NCBI RefSeq assembly: GCF_902728265.1
Contig: NZ_CACVBR010000001.1
Span: 267,326 to 331,325 of the forward strand
Length of the DNA: 64,000 bases
Reading direction: 5' to 3'
Origin: Chryseobacterium potabilaquae
GTDB lineage: Bacteria; Bacteroidota; Bacteroidia; Flavobacteriales; Weeksellaceae
Shown here: positions 54,222 through 64,000 of the stretch, piece by piece
Layout of the letters: every line of letters begins with the position of its first letter
Position numbering within the stretch: the stretch's first letter is position 1
Position numbers and translations under genes: made by a program
Notes under the pieces: generated by a model
The model's input: the letters and a program-made list of their open reading frames with translations, nothing else
Database searches by the model: none
Told to the model about the DNA's origin: nothing

Positions 54222-54262
54222 TTTTTTATATCTCATTAAAAAAACTACTCTAAAGAATTTTG
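54222..54262 (+). repeat. 41 bp direct repeat, right island boundary
   Basis: Identical to 40462-40502 next to tRNA-Leu. It lies 61 nt after the last island gene and 56 nt before the end of the convergent endonuclease gene, which would be the native neighbour of tRNA-Leu in an empty site. Confidence 0.9.
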
Positions 54263-54318
54263 AACGTTAGAAGTTCAGGACCCTTTAGAATAGTTGATAA
54301 AATATGATGATGAAATAA

Positions 54319-56193
54319 TTATTTCTTAATAAGCTGATATACCTTATGATCAATTTTCAATAAATAAGAACCTGCTTGTAAATGCCCTACTGTAATATAT
54401 TTCTTATTTTTAAATGGTCTTTGCTCCGTATAAATTACCCTACCTTGGAAATCCAATACTTGAGCCGTTTTGATCTCTCCTACTTCCCCCTCTACAAAAA
54501 GATTCTCAACGACCGGATTTGGATATATAATGAATTCTTTATTGGCAGTTACTATATCTGAAGTCAATAATACCCCTCCTAAATCCTTACAATAATTACT
54601 TTCATAAGTGTTCCACTCGGTAAAATCAAAAGAGTTCGTAGGCTGGCTAACATTGTCTTTCCTATACAACGACACATTAGACAAATAGTGTGAATTATCT
54701 TGATGATCTCTTCCTATGGCATCTATCGTTGATGATTTATATTGTAGCTCCAAATACTGACTTCCCGTAAAGCTCATTTGGGGTGCTGCACTCACCAATT
54801 TAGATTGATCAATAGTATAACAGGAAAAATTAGCATAAGGATTCATGATTACAAAGGATTCGTTATTCCGAACCGTTCCTTCCAATTCATAAGGAGCTGG
54901 ATAATAATAATCATTACCATTCATGAGCTGAATTGATAATTTATAATCGCTAAGATTTACAGCATGTCCTGTTTTATTTGTAATTTCAATAGCTTTATTA
55001 TTGGACGTTCCCAAAATATATTTAGAAATAAATAAATCTTTAGAATAAATATCATAAGCCAATGTATTTACTGAAACACTATTACTATCATCAGAATATA
55101 AGTAGCTGTTATTATAAGCTTTGACGGTAAACCTATAATTGTTAGAAGGCTCAAGATGATCAATACTTATTGAAGTTTCTTTTGTTGAAGCAATAAAAGT
55201 TCCATTTTGATAAATTTTATACCCTATAATATCTTCATTTGAACTTTGAGACCAATTCAGTGTTACAAAATGGGCACCTGTTTGAGTTACTTTGACATTA
55301 ATCGGAGCTCTAGGAATTGTATTATTATCGACTTGCTTCCAAATAGCTTGTACCCATTCCGGACGGTCTATAAAAGGATTTCTGTTTTTCTGTATTGCAT
55401 ATACCGCATTATTTCTATCGATTTCTCTTTGAGAAACGGGATCTTGTGTATGCCACTGAATCAACATTTTGATATATCCAGCATCAAAAGATTGCTCTTC
55501 TGTTCCATCCAATGGATTCGTATCTGCCGCAGAGCTTGTATTATTATTGTAATTAAAGGTGCCCAATTTCCCTTCATATCTTACAGCAAAATACAATAAA
55601 CATCTTGCAATATCTCCTTTAAACTCGTCAATTGGCTCATATACCCTTCCCGTATAAGCATAGTTAGGAATCGAACTTTTACCAATCTTTGATGTATTCG
55701 AAAAGGTATAAAAAATTTTTGAGGGTGTAGAAGATGAAATTCCATAAGGATAATTTTTTCTCAGCTGATTAATTCTTGCGTCTGTTGGAACTACATAAAA
55801 TAAATCGGAATGCATGGGATAATGACTATGAAATGTACTTTGAGGCATCATATGTTCCCTGTTCCACCCCTGCCCTTCCGCTGTAGCACTTCCAATGAGA
55901 TCATTAGTCGTATATTCATAAGCGTCCGCCCCGTTAGGTTTTTCAGAATATGGATCTAATAATATCGTGGTATTGGTTCCATCATGATCATAATATCTGT
56001 CCAAATCTGTTTTAGCATAATGACCAGGAAGATCATCATAATGCCAACTGATATGTTTTTTAGAAATAATATCATGAAGTTTTGACTTTAAAACATAGCC
56101 AGTAAGTCCTGTTGTTCCATTATAATACCCAGATGGTGCTTGACCATACATACATTGAGCAAATAGAATAATAGGAAGTAAATGCTTTTTCAT
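54319..56193 (-). CDS. secreted endonuclease I with T9SS sorting domain
   Basis: 624 residues. Signal peptide about 1-18. Endonuclease I domain about 20-290, with the catalytic motif W-N-R-E-H-M-M-P-Q-S (His-Asn nuclease) and H-S-D-L-F-Y-V-V-P-T-D. A fibronectin type III domain (about 295-378: P-I-N-V-K-V-T ... Y-R-F-T-V-K-A-Y) follows, then a lamin-tail-like domain (about 390-540), and a type A T9SS tail (I-Y-P-N-P-V near 555, ending Y-L-L-K-I-D-H-K-V-Y-Q-L-I-K-K). It degrades extracellular DNA at the cell surface or in the medium for nutrients or against competitors. A TACTTTTG box precedes it at 56213-56220. Confidence 0.92.
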   Translation of the reverse strand: MKKHLLPIILFAQCMYGQAPSGYYNGTTGLTGYVLKSKLHDIISKKHISWHYDDLPGHYAKTDLDRYYDHDGTNTTILLDPYSEKPNGADAYEYTTNDLIGSATAEGQGWNREHMMPQSTFHSHYPMHSDLFYVVPTDARINQLRKNYPYGISSSTPSKIFYTFSNTSKIGKSSIPNYAYTGRVYEPIDEFKGDIARCLLYFAVRYEGKLGTFNYNNNTSSAADTNPLDGTEEQSFDAGYIKMLIQWHTQDPVSQREIDRNNAVYAIQKNRNPFIDRPEWVQAIWKQVDNNTIPRAPINVKVTQTGAHFVTLNWSQSSNEDIIGYKIYQNGTFIASTKETSISIDHLEPSNNYRFTVKAYNNSYLYSDDSNSVSVNTLAYDIYSKDLFISKYILGTSNNKAIEITNKTGHAVNLSDYKLSIQLMNGNDYYYPAPYELEGTVRNNESFVIMNPYANFSCYTIDQSKLVSAAPQMSFTGSQYLELQYKSSTIDAIGRDHQDNSHYLSNVSLYRKDNVSQPTNSFDFTEWNTYESNYCKDLGGVLLTSDIVTANKEFIIYPNPVVENLFVEGEVGEIKTAQVLDFQGRVIYTEQRPFKNKKYITVGHLQAGSYLLKIDHKVYQLIKK

Positions 56194-56212
56194 ATTTAAA
56201 AAAATTTGATCG

Positions 56213-56220
56213 CAAAAGTA
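56213..56220 (-). promoter_or_regulatory. -7 box (TACTTTTG) of the endonuclease gene
   Basis: A TAnnTTTG match on the minus strand, 19 nt upstream of the ATG at 56193. Confidence 0.5.
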
Positions 56221-56437
56221 ACAATTAACTCACTATACTTTGATTTTTATTAAAGAGTTAAAATATGCCTATGATAATATATTTTAATTGAACACTTTAT
56301 TAATATAAATGATCACTTTTGATATAGCATAAAATAATACGTCTATTTTTGTCGCATGAATATAATACCTCTGCTTCAGCTTTAGTAAAGTATTTTAAAC
56401 TAAAAAACTATTACATTAAAAATCAACAACATATACA

Positions 56438-56467
56438 TTGTCATCTCATATGATTTTAGTATTTTTG
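56438..56467 (+). promoter_or_regulatory. promoter of the T9SS pseudogene and probably the second RHS operon
   Basis: TTG (56438-56440), 19 nt, TATTTTTG (56460-56467), 27 nt upstream of the pseudogene ATG. No equally good promoter is seen before the 1016-residue gene, so it may serve the whole downstream operon. Confidence 0.7.
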
Positions 56468-56494
56468 CACAATTTTAAATTAAAACACACTTGA

Positions 56495-57000
56495 ATGAAA
56501 AAACTCTACACGGGAGCGCTTACCCTGTGCGCTATTTTTACATTGTACTCACAAAAGGTCATTGGGCAAAAAGACATTAAGTCCTCAAGTCAGGATTTTC
56601 TAAGTCAGGCTACAACTACTCTTGACATTTCAAAAAGTTTTATTCCAAACCAACAAACCATAGGCAAGATTCAAAACAATGGCTACGATTTTCATTTGAT
56701 CAAACTGAATCAACAAGGAGAACAAGGTCCGGGAAAAATATTTCTCAGGAAATCAAAACGATTTTTTATCGGCAACTGTGGCTACTCAAGATGAGGATTT
56801 CTTCTTGCCAGTAATATAATTAATCGAAAAAAGAATATTAAATATCTCCAAATACACTATCCGATTATGCCTATGTAGAAATCACCTAATATAATATAGG
56901 TGGAAAACAATTGCAAAGTCAAAAGATAATGAATAAGGTGTCCAAAATCAACACACAGTCCTTATTCAGGGAGATTATTTGATTATCAATAAGATACAGA
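56495..57000 (+). pseudogene. decayed secreted protein with T9SS tail
   Basis: A 99-codon frame with signal peptide (MKKLYTGALTLCAIFTLYSQ) and P-N-Q-Q-T-I-G-K-I-Q-N-N-G-Y-D-F-H-L-I-K breaks by frameshift after about codon 85. The sequence continues in other frames as N-D-F-L-S-A-T-V-A-T-Q-D-E-D-F-F, then, after a stop, L-S-D-Y-A-Y-V-E-I and G-G-K-Q-L-Q-S-Q-K-I-M-N-K-V-S-K-I-N-T-Q-S-L, which resembles the end of a T9SS sorting domain. So the start and end of a larger surface protein remain around an internal deletion and at least two frame breaks. Confidence 0.75.
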
Positions 57001-57036
57001 TAAAACAGCGAACATAAATTGATTAAGAAATAAAGA

Positions 57037-60000
57037 ATGAAAAACATTATAAAACTTTTTATAGAAAAACTAAATATAGTTTTTTTAATTATTATAGTAA
57101 ATTACCTATATGGTCAAGCAAACTATTCTAATTATTATTTTCCAGAACCACCAAAAGCACCCTCTAGTAAATTATTTCTAAAACATGGAGGCTTACAAAA
57201 CAATGAATATTCGGGTAGCAATAGTCTAAGTATAAGCCTATTCAATCTAAAGTCGGGAAACATAACTCTACCCATTAATTTGAATTATATTTCGGGGAAT
57301 GGAATAAAAGTTACTGAAGAAGCAGGGTATGTAGGACTGGGATGGGATATAGCATTTCCAACCATAGTGCAAAATATATACGGATACGATGATTTTGCTA
57401 ATAATATCCGATTTAGGCTTGATTTTGCTAAATCAACACTTCCCTATGCCAGTACTTTTCCTCTAAGTACAGGAGCTACAAATTTTAATCAGTCACCGTC
57501 CTTTGACACCTATGGATATTTCATCGCAACAAATAATAACGTACCCAGAAATGGATATTTCAGTAATACATTTTCAGAATTCGCATCAGTTGATATGCAG
57601 CCGGATATATTTATTATTAATTTATTCGGTGAAAAAATAGAATTCATAATTTCTAATTTTAACAACTACAGTCCAAACACATCTTCTTCTATATATTTTA
57701 CTGTGTTAAATAAAAAAGGATATAAAGTCGAAAAAACGGATTTAGGATTTACTATAAAAGATCCAAAAGGATTTACATATAAATTTAATAATATAGAGAA
57801 TATTGGATCATATTCAAATGGTACTTTAAGTCAGGCGACAGGTAGAAATTTTCATATTAGTGAAATTATTGATACAAATAATAATAAAATTCTTTTTGAA
57901 TATCTAAATACATCCGTAATTTCAAATCCTCCCTCATATTCTTGGTTTTTAAATTACACAATTAATTATAATCAGAACTATTGCAAGGAGGGATCTTCAG
58001 GATATATTGACTTTTACTCAATTAATGAGCCTGCTCCTACTCCAAATCCGAATAAATTTTCATCATTGAATCGTTTTATGAGTAATGTTGGAGGGGGAGA
58101 ATCACAACAGCAAATGTATTTATACCCCTCAAGTATTACCAGCGATACAGGAAAATTAGTTTTCAGCTATTCAGAGAGAACGGATTTTGAGACCAAGAAG
58201 TTGGATAAAATTTCTTTAATGATAAGTAATACTTTAGTAGATGAATGTCAATTCAATTACAGCTATTTCTTACCACAGCCTGTTAGTTCATCCAATATTA
58301 TTTATATTGGTCATGGCACTTATAATTATACTTCAGAAAAAAATAAAAGACTTAAATTAAACTCTATACAAAAAACAAAAGAAGAAAAATATACATTCTT
58401 TTATAATGAGACTTTATTTCCTCCCAAAAATTCCTATGCAACAGATTATTGGGGTTATTCTAATGGAGGATTCAATAATAAAAGTGCACACCTTAATCCT
58501 AATGATTTTAATTATAACATCAATATCCCTATCACTGAGATAAATAATAACAACAAACTTCCTAACATCAATTATGCAAAAAGTGGAATTTTAGAAAAAA
58601 TTGAATATCCTACAAAAGGTTATTCTATATTCGATTATGAACTAAATGAAGCTACAAATCTATTTTATACATATGACTATTATAAATACAACAATGGAAA
58701 TGGATTAAGATTGAAAGAACAAAAAAATTTCGACAATAATAACACCTTATTAGGCACAATTGCTTTTGAATATGAAAATGGATTGACACCTAATCCTATC
58801 CATATGTTTCGCGTAGATAATGGTGAACAATTTTTTGAGTTTGGTTATTGTGCAGCTAAAACAGTAATAAAAACAAATCAGGCTGTTTTTGTAGCTATGC
58901 ACTCTAGTTCAATTTCTAATACTTTCACTTTGTCCTCAGGTAGTGGTATAGGATATTCTAAAGTAATAAGAAAAGAAAAAGATGAGAATGGAAACCCAAA
59001 AGGTAGCATAGAAACAACATATGCCAATAAAGAAGATATTCATTTTGGGATTAGTAGCTATAATCGACCTATTTTCCTTCCTTCAGTAAAGGGAAATAAA
59101 ATCGAGAATGGGAGTATAATTAGTAAATCTATTTATAATTCTAATAATATAAAATTACAAGAAGAAAGCTACTCTTATATTTTACAAAACTCTCCATTTA
59201 GCTATGGTGTTACTATGATACATCCGATGTTTCACACATATGTAGTAGATCAATTCTCATATGTGGAACACTTTAAATCTGCTATAGGATATTATCCCAT
59301 TTATTCTACAGAAACAATATTACAAAGCAAAAAAAATACAAATTATATTAATGGAAAATCTCTAATAACCGATACAAATCTATCTCTTAATAGCTATAAT
59401 CAAATTATATCAAAATCTACAAGATTTCCAGATGGAAAGTACAATATTGAAAATATAAAATATTCAACTGAAAAAAACAATATAAGACTTATTAATTCTA
59501 ATATGCTTAATGTTGCTCTAGAAACCGAGGTTATAGGCAATGTGATTGAGGGTTCTTCCAAAAGAACATCTTTAATAGAAACAAAATATGATGATTCTAA
59601 TCATTTAAATCCCACATCTGTTTTGTCATATGATATAAATAATACTTTATCCAAAGATATTATATATGATAAATATGATGCAAAAGGTAACCTCCAACAA
59701 TACACAACTAAAGATGGAATTCCAGTATCTCTTATCTGGGGATATAATCAGACTCAGCCTATTGCTAAGATAGAAGGAGCCATGTATAATCAGTTGGCAG
59801 GGTTCATTTCTGGAATAATAACCGCTTCAAATACAGATGCTCAAGAGGGAACAGAAGCTTCGGAAAATGCACTGATTGCCGCATTAGATGCCTTTAGAAA
59901 TTTATCGGCTTTGGTTACTACACAGATCACAACCTATACTTATAACCCTCAAATCGGAGTGACAAGTATTACCCCAACATCAGGAGTCAGAGAAAATTAC

Positions 60001-60087
60001 ATCTACGATTCGGCTAATAGACTTGAAAAAATAGTGGACGTGAATGGCAAAGTGTTAAAAGATTATAAATACAATTACAAGAACTAA
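57037..60087 (+). CDS. secreted RHS-associated protein, upstream partner
   Basis: 1016 residues. N-terminal hydrophobic signal (about 8-26). The N-terminal third has [28 protein letters not shown] and G-L-G-W-D-I, a SpvB-like opening. The middle is beta-rich without clear motif. The C-terminal 170 residues contain YD-type repeats ([35 protein letters not shown]) and end D-Y-K-Y-N-Y. It stops 2 nt before the start of the DUF6443/RHS gene, so the two are translationally coupled and may jointly build one RHS shell. No toxin domain is seen. Confidence 0.8.
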   Translation: MKNIIKLFIEKLNIVFLIIIVNYLYGQANYSNYYFPEPPKAPSSKLFLKHGGLQNNEYSGSNSLSISLFNLKSGNITLPINLNYISGNGIKVTEEAGYVGLGWDIAFPTIVQNIYGYDDFANNIRFRLDFAKSTLPYASTFPLSTGATNFNQSPSFDTYGYFIATNNNVPRNGYFSNTFSEFASVDMQPDIFIINLFGEKIEFIISNFNNYSPNTSSSIYFTVLNKKGYKVEKTDLGFTIKDPKGFTYKFNNIENIGSYSNGTLSQATGRNFHISEIIDTNNNKILFEYLNTSVISNPPSYSWFLNYTINYNQNYCKEGSSGYIDFYSINEPAPTPNPNKFSSLNRFMSNVGGGESQQQMYLYPSSITSDTGKLVFSYSERTDFETKKLDKISLMISNTLVDECQFNYSYFLPQPVSSSNIIYIGHGTYNYTSEKNKRLKLNSIQKTKEEKYTFFYNETLFPPKNSYATDYWGYSNGGFNNKSAHLNPNDFNYNINIPITEINNNNKLPNINYAKSGILEKIEYPTKGYSIFDYELNEATNLFYTYDYYKYNNGNGLRLKEQKNFDNNNTLLGTIAFEYENGLTPNPIHMFRVDNGEQFFEFGYCAAKTVIKTNQAVFVAMHSSSISNTFTLSSGSGIGYSKVIRKEKDENGNPKGSIETTYANKEDIHFGISSYNRPIFLPSVKGNKIENGSIISKSIYNSNNIKLQEESYSYILQNSPFSYGVTMIHPMFHTYVVDQFSYVEHFKSAIGYYPIYSTETILQSKKNTNYINGKSLITDTNLSLNSYNQIISKSTRFPDGKYNIENIKYSTEKNNIRLINSNMLNVALETEVIGNVIEGSSKRTSLIETKYDDSNHLNPTSVLSYDINNTLSKDIIYDKYDAKGNLQQYTTKDGIPVSLIWGYNQTQPIAKIEGAMYNQLAGFISGIITASNTDAQEGTEASENALIAALDAFRNLSALVTTQITTYTYNPQIGVTSITPTSGVRENYIYDSANRLEKIVDVNGKVLKDYKYNYKN

Positions 60088-60089
60088 TA

Positions 60090-63000
60090 ATGAACAGAAA
60101 ATTAAAAACAATTATATCTGTCAGTACTTTTTTGATGGCAGGATTATTCCATGCCCAATTAAGTCCTACTGAAAACTATGTATCTTCAAAAACGTATCTT
60201 TCAGATCCTACACAACCCAATCCTAAAACCTCTGAAACAGTTCAGTATTTTGATGGATTAGGAAGACTTAAACAAGTAGTTAATGTTAAAGCCTCTCCAT
60301 CGGGTAAGGATATGGTCACCTATATTGAATATGATTCATTTGGAAGACAAACCAAAGATTATTTACCGGTTCCTCAGTCATCAACCGGAAACGGAGCGAT
60401 CGTTTCCAATCCCTTAGGAAATGCTTCTTCTATTTATGGAACTGAAAAGATCTATTCCGAAAGGGTATTGGAAAACTCTCCATTAGATAGATTAGAGCAA
60501 CAAATACAGGTGGGAAACGATTGGACCAATAAGCCTGTAAAGTTTGATTATAGTACTAATATAGTGGATGAAGTCTTTAAATATACCACCACAACTATTT
60601 GGGAAAACAATGCTACAAAATCCTCCATTGAATATAAAGGAACTTATGGAGCTAACCAACTTTACAAGAATACGGTTACTGATGAGGATGGGAATAAAAC
60701 CATCAAATTTAAAAATGGCAGAGGACAATTACTTTTGGTAAGAAAAGTACTTAATGCTACTGAAAATGCAGATACCTATTATGTTTATAACGAATACAAT
60801 CAGCTTGCATGGGTAATTCCACCACTTCTTTCAAAAAAGAAGACTTGGGATTTAGCAGACCAACAGGCTTTGGCTTATGAATACCGTTATGATGGAAGAA
60901 GCAGATTGGTGGAGAAGAAACTTCCCGGTAAAGGTTGGGAACATATGGTGTATGATAAAGCAGACCGCCTTGTCTTTACTCAGGATGAACTCATGAGAGC
61001 ACAAAATAAATGGCTTTTCAATAAATATGATTTATTTGGAAGAGTGATTATCACTGGAATCGTAGGAGGAACTTCTCGAACAGATATGCAGAATATGATT
61101 GCTAACAATGTGATTGTTGAAAACCGAAATCCTCCAGGATTTACCAAGAATGGAATGTCGATTCAATATACCAATAATCACTTTCCTTATCTTGAAACCG
61201 TATTATCAGTGAACTATTATGATACTTATCCTATCTATAGTTTCAATCCTCCTTTTCCTACCAGTATTCAGGGAGAAGTTGTCCTAACAGATAACCCATC
61301 CACAAGTGGAGGAAAGAGTACCAAGAGCTTTTCTGTAATGAGTTTGATAAAGAATATTGAGAATGACAACTGGACAAAGAACTACTCTTATTACGATACG
61401 AAAGGAAGAGTGATAGGAAATCATTCCATCAATTATTTGGGAGGGTACACGAGAACAGAAGCCAAATTGGACTTTACAGGAGTAGTTCAAAATACAATTA
61501 CCAAACATAAGAGATTGAATACGGATACTGAAAAAGTCATTACCGAGATATTTACTTATGATTCACAAAATAGATTATTAAAACATACCCATAAAGTAGA
61601 TGGCAATCCTGAGGAAATCTTAGCTCAGAATACCTATAATGAACTTTCTCAATTACAAACTAAAAAGGTAGGAGGAGTAAATCCAACCAGCCCGATTCAA
61701 ACCATAGATTACAAATACAATATCAGAGGATGGATGACTAAGATCAATGATCCTTCTAATTTGAATGGAAAATTGTTTGGATATGAGATGAAATATCATA
61801 ATCCGATTAATACTCTTTTTGCTCATCCTCAATATAATGGAAATATCACAGAGATTGATTGGAAAACTTCGAATGATAATATACTGAAAAGATATTCTTA
61901 CAGTTATGATTCTTTAAACAGACTTTCATTCGGGCACTATTCTGAACCTAATAGTACAATTCCGCAGGAAGATCATTTTGGAGAAACTGCAGAGTATGAT
62001 TTAAATGGAAATATTACTCATTTGTATCGAAATGCTAAAAATCCGAATGGTTTAGCGATGCAGATTGATAATCTTACTTATACCTACTTAGGAAATAGAT
62101 TGACTAAGGTAGCTGACGCCACTCAAAACTCTTATGGATATTCCGGAACAGGAAATCCTATAGGTTATGATAACAATGGAAATATGATCAGCCATCCTGA
62201 TAAAGGAATTAATAGTATAAGATACAACTTTTTGAATTTGCCCTCTGAGCTAAAAATAAACGAATCAGGAAGGTCTGTTACTATTCGAGGTATGCGATAT
62301 ATCTATAGGGCAGATGGGGTGAAAGTTTCAAAAGAATATACTCAGTTTACAGGGAATGTAGAAACAAATTATCTAGATGGATTTCAGTATGATAATAATG
62401 ATATCACCAATGCGCTAGATCCATCCCCCACTTTAAAGTTTGTACCTACTTCAGAGGGCTATTTTGATTTTGTAAAAAATAAGTATATTTACAATTATAC
62501 AGACCATTTGGGAAATGTACGTTTGAGCTACTTTAACAATGGATCAGGAGTAGAAGTTCTTGAAGAAAACAATTATTATCCTTTTGGATTGAAACATCAA
62601 GGATATAATATACTAAATGGGAATTCGAGTTATCGATATAAGTACAATAGTAAAGAGCTTCAGGAAACGGGAATGTACGACTACGGAGCAAGGTTCTATA
62701 TGCCGGACATTGGTAGATGGGGCGTAGTTGACCCTAGAACCCAGTATACACACGAAACTTATAGCTACGTTTGGAATAACCCAATTTCATTTAATGATCC
62801 AACAGGTATGGAGGGAAAAGAGGGAGTATGTCCTCCTGATTGTCCAGAAGGTGTTACAGAAATAAAAATCCTTCCTAATAAAGAAAAAGAAGCTGTAATT
62901 GAAGAAGTTGTTTTTACTGGAAAAGCTAAAACCAGTGATTCTGGTCCTGGTAGTTTGGCTATGGCAGCTTTGCTGGTTTCGCAGGCTGATTCGCCTGTTC

Positions 63001-63422
63001 CGGGTCCTGCGGATGTTGTGGCGGCGGCAATGTTAATTGGAGCGGGAGTTTGGTGGACATATAATCAGTTTGCGCCGCCTAGTACAGGATATACAACAAT
63101 TGCAGATCCTGGTGCAGGTTATAGAAATTTGAAAACTGAGGATACTGCCGAGGAGGATAAAGATGTAAATGAGGTAGATGTCCCTGATTCAAGAAAAGGG
63201 GGAGGAAAGAATGGACAGCATGCAAATCTTAAAGCCAAACAAAGTGCGGGAGAAAAATATGAAGAAGCAAAAAGTAAATTGGATTCCATATCTAGAAAGC
63301 CCAATAAAACAAAAGAAGATAATAAATTAAAAACACAATTGGAAAAGCAAGTAAAACATTGGAAAGCAAAAGCACAAGAAACAGGAGAAAACCATAGTAG
63401 AAACGCAAAAGGAAATAGATAA
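60090..63422 (+). CDS. DUF6443/RHS-core polymorphic toxin
   Basis: 1110 residues. Signal peptide about 1-22. DUF6443 region about 25-160 ([26 protein letters not shown]). YD repeats about 200-800 ([16 protein letters not shown]). RHS core near 810-905: [37 protein letters not shown] and N-D-P-T-G. The tail after 905 has a hydrophobic Ala/Gly-rich stretch. It ends in a charged helix with [13 protein letters not shown] and [13 protein letters not shown], a His/Asn-rich end seen in other RHS tips that could be a nuclease. That function is inferred only. Confidence 0.86.
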   Translation: MNRKLKTIISVSTFLMAGLFHAQLSPTENYVSSKTYLSDPTQPNPKTSETVQYFDGLGRLKQVVNVKASPSGKDMVTYIEYDSFGRQTKDYLPVPQSSTGNGAIVSNPLGNASSIYGTEKIYSERVLENSPLDRLEQQIQVGNDWTNKPVKFDYSTNIVDEVFKYTTTTIWENNATKSSIEYKGTYGANQLYKNTVTDEDGNKTIKFKNGRGQLLLVRKVLNATENADTYYVYNEYNQLAWVIPPLLSKKKTWDLADQQALAYEYRYDGRSRLVEKKLPGKGWEHMVYDKADRLVFTQDELMRAQNKWLFNKYDLFGRVIITGIVGGTSRTDMQNMIANNVIVENRNPPGFTKNGMSIQYTNNHFPYLETVLSVNYYDTYPIYSFNPPFPTSIQGEVVLTDNPSTSGGKSTKSFSVMSLIKNIENDNWTKNYSYYDTKGRVIGNHSINYLGGYTRTEAKLDFTGVVQNTITKHKRLNTDTEKVITEIFTYDSQNRLLKHTHKVDGNPEEILAQNTYNELSQLQTKKVGGVNPTSPIQTIDYKYNIRGWMTKINDPSNLNGKLFGYEMKYHNPINTLFAHPQYNGNITEIDWKTSNDNILKRYSYSYDSLNRLSFGHYSEPNSTIPQEDHFGETAEYDLNGNITHLYRNAKNPNGLAMQIDNLTYTYLGNRLTKVADATQNSYGYSGTGNPIGYDNNGNMISHPDKGINSIRYNFLNLPSELKINESGRSVTIRGMRYIYRADGVKVSKEYTQFTGNVETNYLDGFQYDNNDITNALDPSPTLKFVPTSEGYFDFVKNKYIYNYTDHLGNVRLSYFNNGSGVEVLEENNYYPFGLKHQGYNILNGNSSYRYKYNSKELQETGMYDYGARFYMPDIGRWGVVDPRTQYTHETYSYVWNNPISFNDPTGMEGKEGVCPPDCPEGVTEIKILPNKEKEAVIEEVVFTGKAKTSDSGPGSLAMAALLVSQADSPVPGPADVVAAAMLIGAGVWWTYNQFAPPSTGYTTIADPGAGYRNLKTEDTAEEDKDVNEVDVPDSRKGGGKNGQHANLKAKQSAGEKYEEAKSKLDSISRKPNKTKEDNKLKTQLEKQVKHWKAKAQETGENHSRNAKGNR

Positions 63423-63425
63423 CCA

Positions 63426-63710
63426 ATGAATTTATATACGATTATTTTTGAGTTTATGGGAGGTACATATTGCTCACAAAACTGTTCAATAGATGAAAGA
63501 GAAGCTTTAGTATATGCTATTAAAGAAAATATCAAGAATCAAGAACTTATTGATTTTAAAGAAAATCTTTTAAATGATCTTCATTTTTGGATTGAAGAAA
63601 TAGGAGTATCTTCCTTAGATGGCGTGAATAACGTTTGGTATTTTTCTTTTTCATATGAGGATGAATCATATCATTGTCATATAATTAAAACAGCCAATCT
63701 GGAAGAATAA
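63426..63710 (+). CDS. 94-residue immunity candidate
   Basis: 94 residues, cytoplasmic, no signal peptide. It starts 3 nt after the RHS toxin stop codon, the typical position of an immunity gene. It has a beta-strand start (L-Y-T-I-I-F-E-F-M-G-G-T-Y), then R-E-A-L-V-Y-A-I-K-E-N and a C-terminal N-N-V-W-Y-F-S-F-S-Y-E-D-E-S-Y-H-C-H-I-I. The compact alpha/beta shape is common among immunity proteins, but I do not recognise the family. It should bind the C-terminal tail of the 1110-residue toxin. Confidence 0.65.
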   Translation: MNLYTIIFEFMGGTYCSQNCSIDEREALVYAIKENIKNQELIDFKENLLNDLHFWIEEIGVSSLDGVNNVWYFSFSYEDESYHCHIIKTANLEE

Positions 63711-63791
63711 TCCTCCGTTTTTGTGCAAAATCTGTGAATTTTAACTGAGCTATCCTAAAATAGGTTGACAAAAATTAAACAATATTTAAAT

Positions 63792-63824
63792 AAATCCGGA
63801 GGAATATTTTTCTTCGGATTTTTT
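63792..63824 (+). terminator. terminator of the second RHS operon
   Basis: A 7 bp stem (aaatccg 63792-63798 with cggattt 63815-63821), followed by a T-run, 80 nt after the immunity gene. Confidence 0.72.
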
Positions 63825-63873
63825 AGAGACCATATCTGGAGTTTTCCATATTACAAATATAAATACTTTCCAT

Positions 63874-64000
63874 AAAATAAGTATATTTACAATTATACAG
63901 ACCATTTGGGAAATGTGCGTTTAAGCTATTTTAACAATGGATCAGGAGTAGAAGCTCTTAAAGAAAACAATTATTATCCTTTTGGATTGAAGCATCAAGG
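63874..64000 (+). pseudogene. orphan RHS-core tip (continues beyond the window)
   Basis: 127 nt nearly identical to 62476-62602 of the RHS gene (offset 1398), reading [18 protein letters not shown]. An in-frame TAA stands two codons before the homologous AAG, and there is no start codon or ribosome-binding site. It is therefore a displaced RHS core-plus-tip cassette that could only be expressed after recombination into the intact gene. Its toxin end lies outside the window. Confidence 0.85.

Overview
The window looks like a chromosomal segment of a flavobacterium of the Weeksellaceae (Chryseobacterium or a close relative). DNA and codon use are strongly AT-rich. Many genes carry Bacteroidota promoters (TTG, about 18-19 nt, TAnnTTTG). 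Secreted proteins carry type IX secretion (T9SS) sorting tails, and the gene content (GEVED-domain adhesins, PagL-like deacylase, SpvB/RHS proteins, HopJ-like protein) fits. The genus is an inference from protein style, not from a marker gene search.

Layout. 1-3.7 kb: end of an alpha/beta-hydrolase-like gene, two YceI-family proteins, glucokinase, a small outer-membrane barrel and an unannotated 43-residue protein, all on the minus strand. 3.7-10.7 kb: a probable RNA-repair neighbourhood. A WYL-domain regulator and a HopJ-like protein (minus) diverge from rtcB, which is followed by a 585-residue protein with a possible TerD-like C-terminus and two GS...DxD nucleotidyltransferases. 10.7-28.3 kb: a surface-protein region with two near-identical 6.5 kb copies of a gene pair (172 aa plus a 1961 aa seven-repeat GEVED protein). 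They flank a FISUMP-domain protein and an intact IS982-family element with a 9 bp target duplication. 28.9-40.4 kb: housekeeping genes, including a cold-shock protein, pnp, a PagL-like protein, rpsO, mgtE, a BtuF-like protein, a GAF/fRMsr protein, a conserved Bacteroidota protein, a metallo-hydrolase and tRNA-Leu(CAA).

40.46-54.26 kb: a genomic island bounded by two perfect 41 bp direct repeats, the left one starting in the terminator of tRNA-Leu. It begins with phage terminase and transposase remnants. It then carries a secreted SpvB/RHS polymorphic toxin whose C-terminus has a possible caspase-like His...Cys pair, followed by three paralogous Sel1-type lipoprotein immunity genes. These are interleaved with dead toxin tails, a frameshifted EndoU toxin with a MafI-like immunity gene, a DUF6896-like immunity gene and two further orphan immunity candidates. 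No integrase is visible.

54.3-64 kb: a secreted endonuclease I with a T9SS tail, a decayed T9SS protein, and a second RHS locus (1016 aa plus 1110 aa DUF6443/RHS protein plus a 94 aa immunity candidate). The window ends inside an orphan RHS tip that repeats the RHS core 1.4 kb upstream.

The most interesting parts are the RNA-repair neighbourhood, the toxin/immunity array inside its direct-repeat-bounded island, and the mosaic 6.5 kb adhesin duplication.
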